Part shown: positions 17,174 to 26,867 of the stretch, one piece after another
Layout: each line of letters opens with the position of its first letter
How positions within the stretch are numbered: the stretch's first letter is position 1
DNA from: Paraprevotella clara YIT 11840
GTDB lineage: Bacteria > Bacteroidota > Bacteroidia > Bacteroidales > Bacteroidaceae
Direction: 5' to 3'
DNA: 64,000 bases
Assembly: GCF_000233955.1 (NCBI RefSeq)
Contig: NZ_JH376661.1
Span: 1-64,000 of the forward strand
Program-made: the position numbers and the translations under genes
The notes under the pieces: generated by a model
Seen by the model: the letters and a program-made list of their open reading frames with translations, nothing else
Database searches by the model: none
What the model was told of the DNA's origin: nothing

Positions 17174-20143
17174 ATGACGAAAACCATGATTGACAAACCT
17201 AAAATCATCCATAACAATGAGAAAATTTTTCTTCAACCTCCTTCCGCCCTTGCAGCCCTCCTCTCGTCCCTTGCCAGCTTCGATGCCATGGGGCAGGTCA
17301 TCTATGGCGGCGTGTTCAATTCCGTCACGCGCCAACGCCTCCACGACGTGAAAGTGGAACTTATGGACAAGCAATACGTCACCCTCGACTCCATGCGCAA
17401 TCCCAAAAACAACCGGATTGCCGACCGCCAAGGAGCATGGTTCTTCGATATGGAGAAACGTCCGGCACAGCCTTACATCCTGCGCTTCAAGGCCGAAGGG
17501 TATGAGACGCAGGACGTGCCCGTGGACTCTTTCACGTTCCGCCGCAGGGAAGTGGCACGCTTCATCGCGGATGTCTACTTGGAGAAAGCCATAAAGCATA
17601 AGGCGTTAGGGGAAGTGACCGTGAAGGCCACGAAGGTAAAGATATACACGCGCGGCGACACGGTGGTCTACAATGCCGACGCTTTCCAACTGGCCGAAGG
17701 CTCCATGCTCGACGCGCTTATCCGCCAGTTGCCGGGCGTGGAACTGAAAGACGACGGGCGCATCCTCGTCAACGGGCGTTACGTGGAAAACCTGCTGCTC
17801 AACGGCGAGGATTTCTTCAAGGGCGAACCTTCCGTCATGCTCGAGAACCTGCCTGCCTACGCGGTCAAGGATGTGAAAGTGTACGACAAAGACGGAAAGC
17901 TCAGCGAATTTCTCGGACGGAAAACCGGTGACGAGGAACTGGTCATGGACGTACGCCTGAAACGGGAATACTCCGTGGGATGGCTAGCCAACGCCGAAGG
18001 GGCATACGGCACGGAGGAACGCTACCGCGCCCGACTTTTCGGCCTGCGGTTCACGCCCCACACGCGTTTCTCGGCTTTTGCCAACTTCAACAACATGAAC
18101 GAGAACCGCCAACCGGGCTACAACGGCGAATGGTCTCCCGCGCAACTGACCGGAGGACTGCGCTCGAACAAGAACTTCGGAGTGAACTACATGGTGAACG
18201 AGAAGGACGGGAAGTACAAACTCAACGGAAGCGCATCTTACATGCACTACGACACGGACGTGCGCTCGCAGACCACCGGCGTGAACTTCCTGCCCGACGG
18301 CGACACTTACTCCAAGGAGGCACACGAACAGTTCTACTGCCAAACATGGTTCAACACTTCGCACACGTTCCAGTTCACTTGGGACAAGGTGTTCCTGAAC
18401 TTGCAACCGTCGTTCAACTGGGGCAAATGGGACGACCGCAACACTTACCTTTCCGGTACGTTCAACACCGACCCCGAACCGTACGCCTCCGGCAACCTGC
18501 TGGACAGCCTGGCCTCGCCCGAAGCCGGCGACCTCATGCGCCGCATCGCCATCAACCGCTCCAAGACCGACCAGAGCAACAAGGGCAACAAGACGAACGC
18601 CGCCTTCAGCGCATACTCCGCCATCAAGACCGGACTCGGCAATGACAACCTGAACCTTTACACCAATGTGCGGTACAACGATTACGAACAAAGGTGGTAC
18701 GAACACTACCGGCTGGACTATCCGGCAGGCGGCGGACAGACGGACTACCGCAACAAATATACCAACGACGATGGCCCCATACGCGACCTGAACCTCAACG
18801 CCGGAGGAGAATACTGGCTATGGTTCCCGCACAACTTGGCCGTAGCACCGGGCTACAACTACCATTGGCATGACAATACCAAACGTTACGAACTCTACCG
18901 GCTCGACGAACTGGCCGGTTGGGGAGAAGACGGCGACCATCCCTTAGGCATGCTGCCCTCCGAGGCGGAACTCCTGCAACAGACGTTGGATGCCCCCAAC
19001 AGCTACTGGTCTTACCTGACCGATTACTCCCACCGGGGAAGCCTCTATGCCAAATGGGAAGGCAAGCCCCGGACATCGGGCGAAGGCACCTGGTGGTACG
19101 TGGAAGCCCGTCTGCCGCTCATGTACGTATGGCAGACGCTGGACTACCAACGCGAACGGTTGGATACCACCGTCAGCTGCCGCCATGTCATGTTCGAGCC
19201 GAGTTTCAGGGTCTACGGCCGGTGGCACAACTTCCAACGGGGCATCGACATCCGCTACAACAAAAGCGTCTCCTTCCCGTCCATGACCTCGTTCATCGAC
19301 ATCCGTTCCACGGATGACCCGCTGAACATCCGCCTGAGCAACACGGGACTGAAAAACTCGCACCAACACAACGTCTCCGTGTACTACTACCTGAACAGCA
19401 ACCGCAAGCAACGCTACTTCAACACCTACTGGAGCTACTCCATCACGCAGGATGCCGTGGCACAGGGATACGTGTACGACAAGGCGACGGGCGTGCGCAC
19501 CTACCGCCCCGAGAACGTGAACGGAAATTACAACATCGGCGGCAACGTGAACTACTCCATGCCGCTCGACAAAGCCCGCCGCCTCACGCTGAACAGCGGA
19601 CTTTGGTCGCGGCTCTACAACTCGGTGGACCTCGTCGGCGTGACGGACGGCATGGCACCGCGCCGCAGCACCGTGCAGACTTACAACTCGGGCGGAAGCC
19701 TCAACATGGAATATGCCTTCCCCAAGGACGTGAAAGTGGGCGTGAAAGCCCGCTGCACGTGGAACTACCTGACCGGCAGCCGGGAAGACTTCACGCCCCT
19801 CAACACTTACGACTACAATTACGGCCTGATAGCACAGGCCGAACTGCCATGGGACCTGCAATTCAACACCGACCTGACCCTGTACAGCCGCAGGGGCTAC
19901 GGCGAAAGCAGCATGAACACGGACGACATCGTATGGAACGCCACCCTGTCGAAGAAACTTTTCAAAAACCGCGTGACGCTCTCCCTCGACGGTTTCGACA
20001 TCCTCGGGCAGCTTTCCAACGTCACCCAGACACTGAACGGACAGGGACGCTACGAGACGTGGCGCAACGTCATCCCCAGTTATGCCATGCTGCGCCTTGC
20101 CTACAATCTGGACATCAAACCGGCCAAACGGAGAGGAGAATAA
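17174..20143 (+). CDS. Outer-membrane TonB-receptor-like beta-barrel protein (possible 5' frameshift)
   Basis: The 989-residue protein has a carboxypeptidase-regulatory-like domain (about 45-130, VIYGGVFNSVTRQRLHDVKVELMD), a plug-like domain (EGSMLDALIRQLPGVELKDDGRILVNG) and a long beta-barrel of the OMP_b-brl family, ending near RLAYNLDIKP. It probably sits in the outer membrane as a receptor or peptide/metal-type transporter; no SusD partner is adjacent. The start is uncertain: the frame used here gives a poor signal peptide (MTKTMIDKPKIIHNNEKIF then PPSALAALLSSLASFDAMGQ). An ATG at 17217, one frame off, would give a classic signal peptide if one base were added in the A4T5 run at 17221-17229. 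Confidence 0.8.
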   Translation: MTKTMIDKPKIIHNNEKIFLQPPSALAALLSSLASFDAMGQVIYGGVFNSVTRQRLHDVKVELMDKQYVTLDSMRNPKNNRIADRQGAWFFDMEKRPAQPYILRFKAEGYETQDVPVDSFTFRRREVARFIADVYLEKAIKHKALGEVTVKATKVKIYTRGDTVVYNADAFQLAEGSMLDALIRQLPGVELKDDGRILVNGRYVENLLLNGEDFFKGEPSVMLENLPAYAVKDVKVYDKDGKLSEFLGRKTGDEELVMDVRLKREYSVGWLANAEGAYGTEERYRARLFGLRFTPHTRFSAFANFNNMNENRQPGYNGEWSPAQLTGGLRSNKNFGVNYMVNEKDGKYKLNGSASYMHYDTDVRSQTTGVNFLPDGDTYSKEAHEQFYCQTWFNTSHTFQFTWDKVFLNLQPSFNWGKWDDRNTYLSGTFNTDPEPYASGNLLDSLASPEAGDLMRRIAINRSKTDQSNKGNKTNAAFSAYSAIKTGLGNDNLNLYTNVRYNDYEQRWYEHYRLDYPAGGGQTDYRNKYTNDDGPIRDLNLNAGGEYWLWFPHNLAVAPGYNYHWHDNTKRYELYRLDELAGWGEDGDHPLGMLPSEAELLQQTLDAPNSYWSYLTDYSHRGSLYAKWEGKPRTSGEGTWWYVEARLPLMYVWQTLDYQRERLDTTVSCRHVMFEPSFRVYGRWHNFQRGIDIRYNKSVSFPSMTSFIDIRSTDDPLNIRLSNTGLKNSHQHNVSVYYYLNSNRKQRYFNTYWSYSITQDAVAQGYVYDKATGVRTYRPENVNGNYNIGGNVNYSMPLDKARRLTLNSGLWSRLYNSVDLVGVTDGMAPRRSTVQTYNSGGSLNMEYAFPKDVKVGVKARCTWNYLTGSREDFTPLNTYDYNYGLIAQAELPWDLQFNTDLTLYSRRGYGESSMNTDDIVWNATLSKKLFKNRVTLSLDGFDILGQLSNVTQTLNGQGRYETWRNVIPSYAMLRLAYNLDIKPAKRRGE

Positions 20144-20165
20144 ACAGAAACTTATATACAAAAAT

Positions 20166-20203
20166 CATTCGGCGCAGAAACGTTTTCCGTTCTGCTGCGA
20201 ATG
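20166..20203. repeat. Imperfect hairpin, dispersed family member
   Basis: CATTCGGCGCAGAAACG and CGTTCTGCTGCGAATG form an imperfect stem around TTTTC. It is immediately followed by the perfect hairpin at 20211-20246 and shares its NGCAAACGNTTTTC-like core. Confidence 0.5.
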
Positions 20204-20210
20204 ATTTTCC

Positions 20211-20246
20211 AATCTGCGGCAAACGATTTTCCGTTTGCCGCAGATT
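20211..20246. terminator. Strong hairpin terminator between convergent genes; dispersed repeat
   Basis: Perfect 15-bp arms, AATCTGCGGCAAACG (20211-20225) and its complement (20232-20246), enclose a 6-base loop and are followed by a T-run. It lies downstream of the barrel gene and before the convergent GH38 gene. Its left half is closely matched at 42341-42363, so it is also a repeat. The rest of 20247-20379 shows no gene. Confidence 0.75.
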
Positions 20247-20379
20247 TTTTTCAAAGGCTTAAACAACTGAAATTCAGCTCCGTGATAAACCTGCATTTTC
20301 TTTACAAGCATCCATCCACGGACGGAAGCCCGTACCGCACGCTGTCGGAAGAGTCCGGAAGCCTCCCATGCTCCCGTCG

Positions 20380-23289
20380 TCAGAAGGCGAGTTTCAACGT
20401 GGCCATGCCGTAGGGTCTCATCGTCAGCGTCCCCTCCACGGCTTGCCCGGGCTGCTCCTCGAGCGGGCAGAGCGACACGGACGACGGACGGCGGGCCGGG
20501 AAGTCCAAAGCCACAGTCTCTTCCTTGTCCGACACGGAACGCAAACGGACAATCATCTCGTCGTCTTTCCCCGTGGATTTCAGCACGGTGACGTACACGG
20601 CACGGTTGTCTACCGCCACAACGGGCTTCACGTCCGGGTTCTTGTCCGCAGTGACATGCACCAACGGTTGCGCCTGCTCCAAACCGAAACGGTTGGCGGC
20701 TACGGCATCATATCCGCCATGCGGATGGATACGGTAGCGGAAAGCCACCGGCCCGTCCTGCGTCAGGGGGAAATTCGTGTGCCAATGGTTGTTCATCGCC
20801 CAGGAATACACCGTGGAAGACGATTCCAACTGGGTCAGCCAAGGCCCTTGTCCGCCCCATCCCAACGAAATGTTGGCCGTGCGGTCGCCATACTCGAACA
20901 AGGGGGCATCCAAGGCACACCAAGTCACGCCATGCGTGTCGTTAGAAACGTCCAACCAACGTTGCAGGGCTATCCAGTTGCGGTTGGCCTGCGCCCATTG
21001 GTCTTTCTCCATTTCCATCACGCCCCAAGGGATGTCCACCTTCGTCACGCCCTGCGGCACGTTGAAACCGAAACCGAAATGTATGCCGTCTTTGTCCAAC
21101 AACGGCAGCTTGTCTACCACGTTGGTGGTCTCCACCCACGGTTGTCCGGCCACCAGACGGACGGTACGCGTCACCGAACGGCAGCCTTTCATCGTGGATT
21201 CCACTTTCAATTCCACCACCAAGCCGCCTTGCTCGGTCACCGTGACGGCCTGCACCTTGTCGGCCTCGGGCTTGTTTTCGTTGGCCGGCAGCCAACTGCA
21301 CGAATTGGCACCCCCGTCCACCGACACGTCGATATAATTGTAATCTTCTCCGGCACGGGTCAAGGCCGAGATATTTCCCGTCTTGCCGTCTATCGTGACA
21401 CGTACGCAACCGTTGTCCAACGTGTAGCCTTCCACCTTGCAGGCATCGCTCGGCATGGCATCGCCTTCCACCACACGATAATGGCGCGAGCCCAGAGCGG
21501 GCACGTCCGAAGCCCAGAACACCAGTTCGCCGGTAGACAAACGTTGCGAAGGCACGGCGTTCCCCTCATCGTCCACCACCTTGTTGCCTTTCTGGCTCTC
21601 GGAGGCCGTCAGCGTCACCAACCCGCCGTGCGGCCACGACTGCGTGTTGAGCACGGCGATACCGCCGTTCGACGGCCCTTCGCGCGGCCCCAACGCTCCG
21701 TTGGACTTGTCCGTGGCCAATCCCAACGCCTCGTCCAACAAGGCCATCGAACGGGCTTCCGCTTCCTGGAAATAAGATTGTTTCACCTTTCCGATGGCTT
21801 CATGGAAATAAGGTTCCCACGGATTCTCGAAATCCCAAGTATGTTCCGAACCCATCATGATATAACGCCAACCTTCATCGAAATCGTCACGCGGGGCACA
21901 AGCTCCCCCTGCCAACATCGACCACACGGTCTCCGCCTGCGTGATTCTCTCCTTGTTACGGCGGTTAATGGCCGTCAGCCTGGCAGCCGTACCCAACCCG
22001 TCGGTCCAGTATTCCGTATAGTCTCCCGTCACGGTCGGCAGGCGGTCGCCATAATCTTTTTCCAACCGCGCCATGATTTCATGCCCGCCGCTGATGACAA
22101 TCTTCGGATAAGCATATTTCTTGTTCCATTCGTTCACGGCGTAGGGGACATCGGCATCCACCGGACTGTTGTCCCACAATGTCCAAGAGAGTACGATGAA
22201 ATCGAGGGGGTAATGGTCACGTTCCAACTCCACGAGCTTGCCCGTAAAGTCTACATTGGCACTCCCCATCCGGATGCGTGCCGGAACCTTACGCGGGTCT
22301 CGTTGGCCGAACCAAGGCCGCCCGGTCGTGTTCCCCTTGTCCATGCTGCCGCTGTTGGAATACTTGCCCGGTTGCAGGAACAACACCTTGGAATGGCCGT
22401 CGGGGCCTACCCACCAGAAAGGCATGCCGTCTATATTCCGAGAGTGTGCGTTGCCGCCCCGGTCGGTGTTCGGCCACGAGATGACGTACTTGATGCCCTC
22501 CTGTGCCATGACCGGAACCAGTCCCCAGGAAATGCCGGGGATGTCGAACTGCTGGAACACATCAGCAGGCACGCCGGACAGCCGTTGCAACTCGCGCGAG
22601 AACTTGAATACATGAAACAACTCCTCATCCGAACAAATGCTCGTATTCAGGTTCACATAACTGGCGTCCACACAAAGGTCGCCTCGCCTGATAGCCGCAA
22701 TGACCTCATCCCGTTTCTCCGGTTCTGAAATCCACAAGCGTTCAATCGGCCAAGTCACCTCGGGATTCCACACGAAGCGTGCACCGTCCACATGTCCGGC
22801 TGTTTCCCGGGCCAGTTTCATGCCTTCCCACACGTTCGTCTTGTGCAACATCTCCACGTTTTTGTGCGTGTTCGTGTAACCGATGTCCACGTGCGAATGG
22901 TTGTAAAGGTACACCGTCCAATGCCGCATCGGTTCCACGGTGACTTTCGTCTTCACTTTCTTTTCCGTCCCGCACACCGTCAGCGAAACGCTCGCGGCCT
23001 TGTCCATAGGCAAGGCGGAAGGCAACATGATTTCCACTTCCGCCGAGTCCTTCGCATCGACACGGAAGGTAGAAGTCTCCTTCAGTTTCTTGTACGCCAC
23101 ATCCACACGGACTTCGCCTTTCAATTCGGGGCCTTTCAACCGCACGGCAACGATACGTCCCGGCGAACGGTCTTGTCTATACCCATACAAAGGCTTCACC
23201 ACACAACTGACTTGTTCCGGCACGACATCGGCACTTGCCTGTCCGGCCGCCAGAACCGCCAGCATCCCACAAAAAAAAATTCTTTTCAT
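20380..23289 (-). CDS. GH38-family alpha-mannosidase-like glycoside hydrolase, secreted
   Basis: The 969-residue enzyme has a signal peptide (cleavage near AGQASA, 20) and the GH38 metal motif HSHVDIGYT, with H133 and D135 as likely zinc ligands. The segment VNLNTSICSDEE places D221 where GH38 enzymes have their Asp nucleophile, and SEHTW may give the later zinc His. The C-terminal half is the usual set of beta-sandwich domains. It probably removes alpha-mannose from glycoproteins or mannans, but GH38-like branches with other specificities exist. The frame has a GTG one codon upstream; ATG 23289 opens the signal peptide. It is divergent from the GH43 gene across about 190 bases. Confidence 0.8.
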   Translation of the reverse strand: MKRIFFCGMLAVLAAGQASADVVPEQVSCVVKPLYGYRQDRSPGRIVAVRLKGPELKGEVRVDVAYKKLKETSTFRVDAKDSAEVEIMLPSALPMDKAASVSLTVCGTEKKVKTKVTVEPMRHWTVYLYNHSHVDIGYTNTHKNVEMLHKTNVWEGMKLARETAGHVDGARFVWNPEVTWPIERLWISEPEKRDEVIAAIRRGDLCVDASYVNLNTSICSDEELFHVFKFSRELQRLSGVPADVFQQFDIPGISWGLVPVMAQEGIKYVISWPNTDRGGNAHSRNIDGMPFWWVGPDGHSKVLFLQPGKYSNSGSMDKGNTTGRPWFGQRDPRKVPARIRMGSANVDFTGKLVELERDHYPLDFIVLSWTLWDNSPVDADVPYAVNEWNKKYAYPKIVISGGHEIMARLEKDYGDRLPTVTGDYTEYWTDGLGTAARLTAINRRNKERITQAETVWSMLAGGACAPRDDFDEGWRYIMMGSEHTWDFENPWEPYFHEAIGKVKQSYFQEAEARSMALLDEALGLATDKSNGALGPREGPSNGGIAVLNTQSWPHGGLVTLTASESQKGNKVVDDEGNAVPSQRLSTGELVFWASDVPALGSRHYRVVEGDAMPSDACKVEGYTLDNGCVRVTIDGKTGNISALTRAGEDYNYIDVSVDGGANSCSWLPANENKPEADKVQAVTVTEQGGLVVELKVESTMKGCRSVTRTVRLVAGQPWVETTNVVDKLPLLDKDGIHFGFGFNVPQGVTKVDIPWGVMEMEKDQWAQANRNWIALQRWLDVSNDTHGVTWCALDAPLFEYGDRTANISLGWGGQGPWLTQLESSSTVYSWAMNNHWHTNFPLTQDGPVAFRYRIHPHGGYDAVAANRFGLEQAQPLVHVTADKNPDVKPVVAVDNRAVYVTVLKSTGKDDEMIVRLRSVSDKEETVALDFPARRPSSVSLCPLEEQPGQAVEGTLTMRPYGMATLKLAF

Positions 23290-23435
23290 CACATTGATTA
23301 GTTTTCATTGTATCGGTCACAAAGTGACAAAAAAAAGACGAGACGGGCAATCAGGCATAACGCAAAAAATGCCACATTCTCGCCACACCGTGCGAAAAGC
23401 CCCTGTAAAAACTTCCTTTATCGGCCGATTCTGCC

Positions 23436-23443
23436 TATCTTTG
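23436..23443 (+). promoter_or_regulatory. -7 box (TATCTTTG) for the GH43 gene
   Basis: TATCTTTG fits TAnnTTTG and lies 38 bases before the ATG. The rest of the divergent region 23290-23481 shows no other clear element; a TCACTTTG on the minus strand near 23312-23319 is a weak candidate for GH38. Confidence 0.5.
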
Positions 23444-23481
23444 CCCGCACATATACAACATAACTCAAACATTACCTAATC

Positions 23482-24708
23482 ATGAAACTCAAAAAACGAA
23501 TGATGACCGGCATGTTGGCCGCCACCCTCGGGGCCATGACACCAGTGTTGGCACAAACGGCCAAGCCTTCTCCTTACAGCAGTTACCTCTTCGCCTTCTT
23601 CTCCAACAATTCCCCATACGGCGAACAAGTACGTTATGCCTTGAGCGACGACGGATATAACTACACGTCCCTCAACCAAGGGCGTCCGGTCGTGGCCTCG
23701 AACACCATCGCCCTGAAGAAAAGCATACGGGACCCGTACATCACAAGAGGACGGGACGGGAAAACATTTTATATGGTCATGACGGACATGCGCTCGGACG
23801 AGGGTTGGCAAAGCAACGACGGACTCATCCTGATGAAGAGCACCGACCTCATCCATTGGCAACACACGGCCATCGACTTCCCCACCCGTTTCCCCGACCT
23901 GACGGGATTCGACCGCGAGAACCTGCATGCCGTTTGGGCACCTCAAATCATCTGGGACGACGAGGCCGGGAAATATATGATTTATTACTCCATCGGGCGG
24001 CACGACTGGGAGTATCCTACGGAAGACCCGAACTTCAAGCAGCCTTACTTCAAGCTGTTCTACTCTTACGTGAACGAAGACTTCACGGACATCACGGAGC
24101 CGAAACTGCTGTTCGACTTCGGTACGGCCGCCATAGACGGGGACATCGTATATAACCCGAAAGCGAAAGAATACGTGCTGTTCTTCAAAGACGAGGGCCG
24201 CTCGGTCATGAACAAAGGATTCCGCACGCGGCAGGGCGTGATGCGTGCCACTGCACCCCGACCCACCGGCCCCTACACCATCGAATGGCGGCACCTGCAA
24301 AAAGAGGGGCAATATCCGGTGGAAGGTTCCAGCGTGTTCCCCCTCATCGGTTCGGACGAGTATGTCCTGATGTACGATTGCTACGCACAGGGTTTCTACC
24401 AATTCTGCAAGAGCACGAACCTGAAAGACTTCACATTCGTGCAAAACACGAAGACCCACGGCGACTTCACCCCGCGCCACGGCTCTGTCATGCACATCAC
24501 GCAGGCCGAACGGGAACGGTTGGAAGCATGGTCCGAGTTGAGCATTGCGGTGAATGACATTCGCCAGATTCCGGTTCCGGCACTCACTTTAAAGCAGTTG
24601 GAGCAACGCCGTAAACTGCTACAAAAAGCACAAACGACATTGGACACGACCTGCGACCCCCAAATACTGAAAAAAGCCACCAAGGAATTGATGAAGTTAA
24701 AAAAATAG
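23482..24708 (+). CDS. GH43-like five-bladed propeller glycoside hydrolase, secreted
   Basis: The 408-residue protein has a signal peptide (to about residue 24, PVLAQ) and a GH43/GH32-clan propeller. Candidate catalytic residues are D84 in SIRDPYI (general base), D219 or D221 in AIDGDIV (pKa modulator) and E281 in YPVEGSS (general acid). The C-terminal 60 residues are helical (LKQLEQRRKLLQKAQT) and look like an added segment. Such enzymes usually act on alpha-L-arabinosyl or beta-xylosyl/galactosyl bonds; which one is not visible here. It is divergent from GH38 and ends at a perfect hairpin. Confidence 0.82.
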   Translation: MKLKKRMMTGMLAATLGAMTPVLAQTAKPSPYSSYLFAFFSNNSPYGEQVRYALSDDGYNYTSLNQGRPVVASNTIALKKSIRDPYITRGRDGKTFYMVMTDMRSDEGWQSNDGLILMKSTDLIHWQHTAIDFPTRFPDLTGFDRENLHAVWAPQIIWDDEAGKYMIYYSIGRHDWEYPTEDPNFKQPYFKLFYSYVNEDFTDITEPKLLFDFGTAAIDGDIVYNPKAKEYVLFFKDEGRSVMNKGFRTRQGVMRATAPRPTGPYTIEWRHLQKEGQYPVEGSSVFPLIGSDEYVLMYDCYAQGFYQFCKSTNLKDFTFVQNTKTHGDFTPRHGSVMHITQAERERLEAWSELSIAVNDIRQIPVPALTLKQLEQRRKLLQKAQTTLDTTCDPQILKKATKELMKLKK

Positions 24709-24778
24709 TCGGAATACCTTTGGTTAAGACAACAGGTTGGAAGAATACGACCAGCCGTTTTTCAACCATTATAATGAA

Positions 24779-24820
24779 AAAATCCATATCATTACTCCCT
24801 AAAAGTATGATATGGATTTT
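24779..24820. terminator. Bidirectional terminator between GH43 and lipoprotein genes
   Basis: Perfect 14-bp arms AAAATCCATATCAT (24779-24792) and its complement (24807-24820), with A-runs before and T-runs after, fit a terminator on both strands. Confidence 0.8.
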
Positions 24821-24863
24821 TATATTCCGTTGATAACGTATCAGGTATATCAATCCTCCACTC

Positions 24864-25709
24864 CTATTTCACATGTTGTTTTTCATTGGGATTGTACACC
24901 GTAGCCGGTTCAAACCCGATAAACATTCCATCGTATGCTTTCTTGGTTTCTTCGATTGAAGCCAATGAATCCATTTCAAGCTCTTCTCCCAACTGGTAAA
25001 TATAGCACGGTTGATAAGTCATGGAATCAGCCCAATACTCCGTCCAGTGTTTCCCGCCGACTTCCATCCAACCGTCATTGTCTATGTCACCGTAAATCAC
25101 CGAATCGTGGAAATAACTTCCTCCTTCTATGTAATCGTTGCCTGCCAACACTGAATCCACCAAATGTATGTGCTCTCCGTTCATGTACAAGATGTACCAG
25201 ATATTGGGTGAAGGACGGTCATTAATCATCAACAACACATACGTGACTTCCGACTTCGGGACGGAATACACATGGCATGTCTGCCAATCGTTATCAATCT
25301 CCAAGTCCGTGGCATAAATCAAAGAGTCACCCCAATAAACTTTAGCCCCGCCGTATGTGTTCTCGTCATAAAACTCACCTAACTCCAGATACAATGTCCG
25401 TCCGCAGTGCCTGCCAATCCTTACTTTTTTCCCCGTGGGATAATGATACACCGTATCGGTGCCCTGCCCGTCGTTGCAAGGCAATTTTAACAGTCCGGCA
25501 TGCAACTCGTCAAACTCATCTTCAACTTCCGTTCCGTCCACAGAATCCATTTCGACATCGGTCTTATTCGATTCCGGTTTCAACGGCTTCTCCTCATGAC
25601 TGGTTTGCATAGTCCTCCGGTTTTCTTTCGACTGCCCGGCACGTTGAAAACAGGAAACACAGCAGCACATAAGAAAGAACCAAGCCAAAGTCCTCATCAT
25701 ATTCATCAT
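24864..25709 (-). CDS. Lipoprotein of unknown function
   Basis: The 281-residue product has a short hydrophobic leader and a lipobox-like CVSC (about residue 23), so it is probably lipidated. The mature part is acidic and contains GDIDNDGWMEVGG, which resembles an EF-hand-like calcium loop. No family is recognised. ATG 25709 is chosen because it overlaps the stop of the upstream GH43 gene as ATGA (25709-25706), a sign of translational coupling; ATGs at 25706, 25700 and 25697 are alternatives. It is probably co-transcribed with the GH43 gene. Confidence 0.65.
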   Translation of the reverse strand: MMNMMRTLAWFFLMCCCVSCFQRAGQSKENRRTMQTSHEEKPLKPESNKTDVEMDSVDGTEVEDEFDELHAGLLKLPCNDGQGTDTVYHYPTGKKVRIGRHCGRTLYLELGEFYDENTYGGAKVYWGDSLIYATDLEIDNDWQTCHVYSVPKSEVTYVLLMINDRPSPNIWYILYMNGEHIHLVDSVLAGNDYIEGGSYFHDSVIYGDIDNDGWMEVGGKHWTEYWADSMTYQPCYIYQLGEELEMDSLASIEETKKAYDGMFIGFEPATVYNPNEKQHVK

Positions 25710-26845
25710 TTTAAATCTTTCAGCGACCAACTGTCCACCCAACGGATGACCGGCGTACCGTCGGCTTCAAAGTCTATCGGCAACCATATATGACGGGAAT
25801 TTTTCAGGCTCTGCGGATTCCAACGGTCGGCCATGAACACGAAACCGTCCTCCGTGCCTTCTACCTTAAAAATATACGTACCTTGTGTATGGAAAGACTT
25901 CTTGGCATCTTTCCCTACAAAAGGAGAAGGAAGCTGCTCCCATGGCCCCCACAAAGAAGCGGCCTTGAACATGCGGGCTTCATTCGGTGCCCAACCCGTA
26001 CAGCCACTCGTAATCATCCAATACACGCCGTCATGCTTAAAAATGGTCGGAGCCTCGTTCTGCCCGCCCGGCGCGATACGTACATACCGTCCGGTGTAGT
26101 CTAAATAATCGTCCGTCAGTTCAGCCAAGTTCAACGTCAGGTTCTCCTCTGCCGAATAAATATGATAGGCTTTACCGTCATCGTCCACGTACACGGTCAT
26201 GTCCCGACTCATCTGTCCGCCCGGTACGTCGCGCGCCAAAAGCAACCCCTCACGAATCGCTTCACGCCACTCCGGCGTCCACCATTCCTTATAGTCCGCT
26301 TCCTTCAGTTTCTTGGCTTTTCGGATGTCACGGCGCGAAAAGTCCGTCGGCCATTTGCCTGCATTCGGGCGCAAAGAACGGATAAACCGGAACGGCCCCA
26401 CCGGAGAATCGCTCTCGGCAAAGCCCACACGGGCGGCCGCATAGCCCTTCCCTTTCAGTTCCAGATGGAACAACATCACAAACTTCCCTGTTTTAGGATT
26501 GCGTATCACCTTGGGACGCTCCATGATACAGCCCCGTTCTATGTCGTGCCCGGCCTCCTCGGAAACAGCCAAAGCCACTCCTTCGTCTTCCCAATTCATC
26601 AGGTCGGAAGAAGAATAGACCTCTACGCCCACTTCGGTGGTAAACCCGCGTGCAGGCCGGTTCTCGCCATACCAATAATACTTACCTTCATGGAACAACA
26701 GGCCGCCCCCGTGGGCATTGATGTGTTCCCCCTTCCGGTCCGGCCATTCCTGACCCGGAGTAATACGTTCCAAAGACTGGGCACCTACCGATGCCACCAT
26801 CACAAGTCCCCATACACAAAAAATCAAAATTCGCTTTAGTTTCAT
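25706..26845 (-). CDS. GH43-family glycoside hydrolase, exo-beta-1,3-galactanase-like
   Basis: The 379-residue secreted protein (signal peptide to about residue 22, SVGAQ) has the start typical of GH43 subfamilies 24/34, AHGGGLLFHEGKYYWYGE, and the ERPKV motif around E109. In characterised exo-beta-1,3-galactanases of this branch a Glu in this motif is functional and the usual Asp base is absent. Here too no RDP motif is seen at the expected place. It may act on arabinogalactan side chains, which would fit the GH127 genes. It overlaps the downstream lipoprotein gene by 4 bases and starts 22 bases after the TerB/DnaJ gene. Confidence 0.8.
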   Translation of the reverse strand: MKLKRILIFCVWGLVMVASVGAQSLERITPGQEWPDRKGEHINAHGGGLLFHEGKYYWYGENRPARGFTTEVGVEVYSSSDLMNWEDEGVALAVSEEAGHDIERGCIMERPKVIRNPKTGKFVMLFHLELKGKGYAAARVGFAESDSPVGPFRFIRSLRPNAGKWPTDFSRRDIRKAKKLKEADYKEWWTPEWREAIREGLLLARDVPGGQMSRDMTVYVDDDGKAYHIYSAEENLTLNLAELTDDYLDYTGRYVRIAPGGQNEAPTIFKHDGVYWMITSGCTGWAPNEARMFKAASLWGPWEQLPSPFVGKDAKKSFHTQGTYIFKVEGTEDGFVFMADRWNPQSLKNSRHIWLPIDFEADGTPVIRWVDSWSLKDLK

Positions 26846-26867
26846 CCTATATTGCTTATCAGGTTAA

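Noticed and set aside
20368-22728. 786-codon plus-strand frame over the GH38 gene
   Set aside because: It is His/Arg/Gly-rich mirror sequence of a clear GH38 enzyme, a common effect of high G+C at the third codon position.
3119-26845. Polysaccharide utilisation locus
   Set aside because: There are several glycoside hydrolases, but no SusC/SusD pair and no HTCS or SusR-type regulator; the hydrolases are split among unrelated housekeeping genes on both strands.
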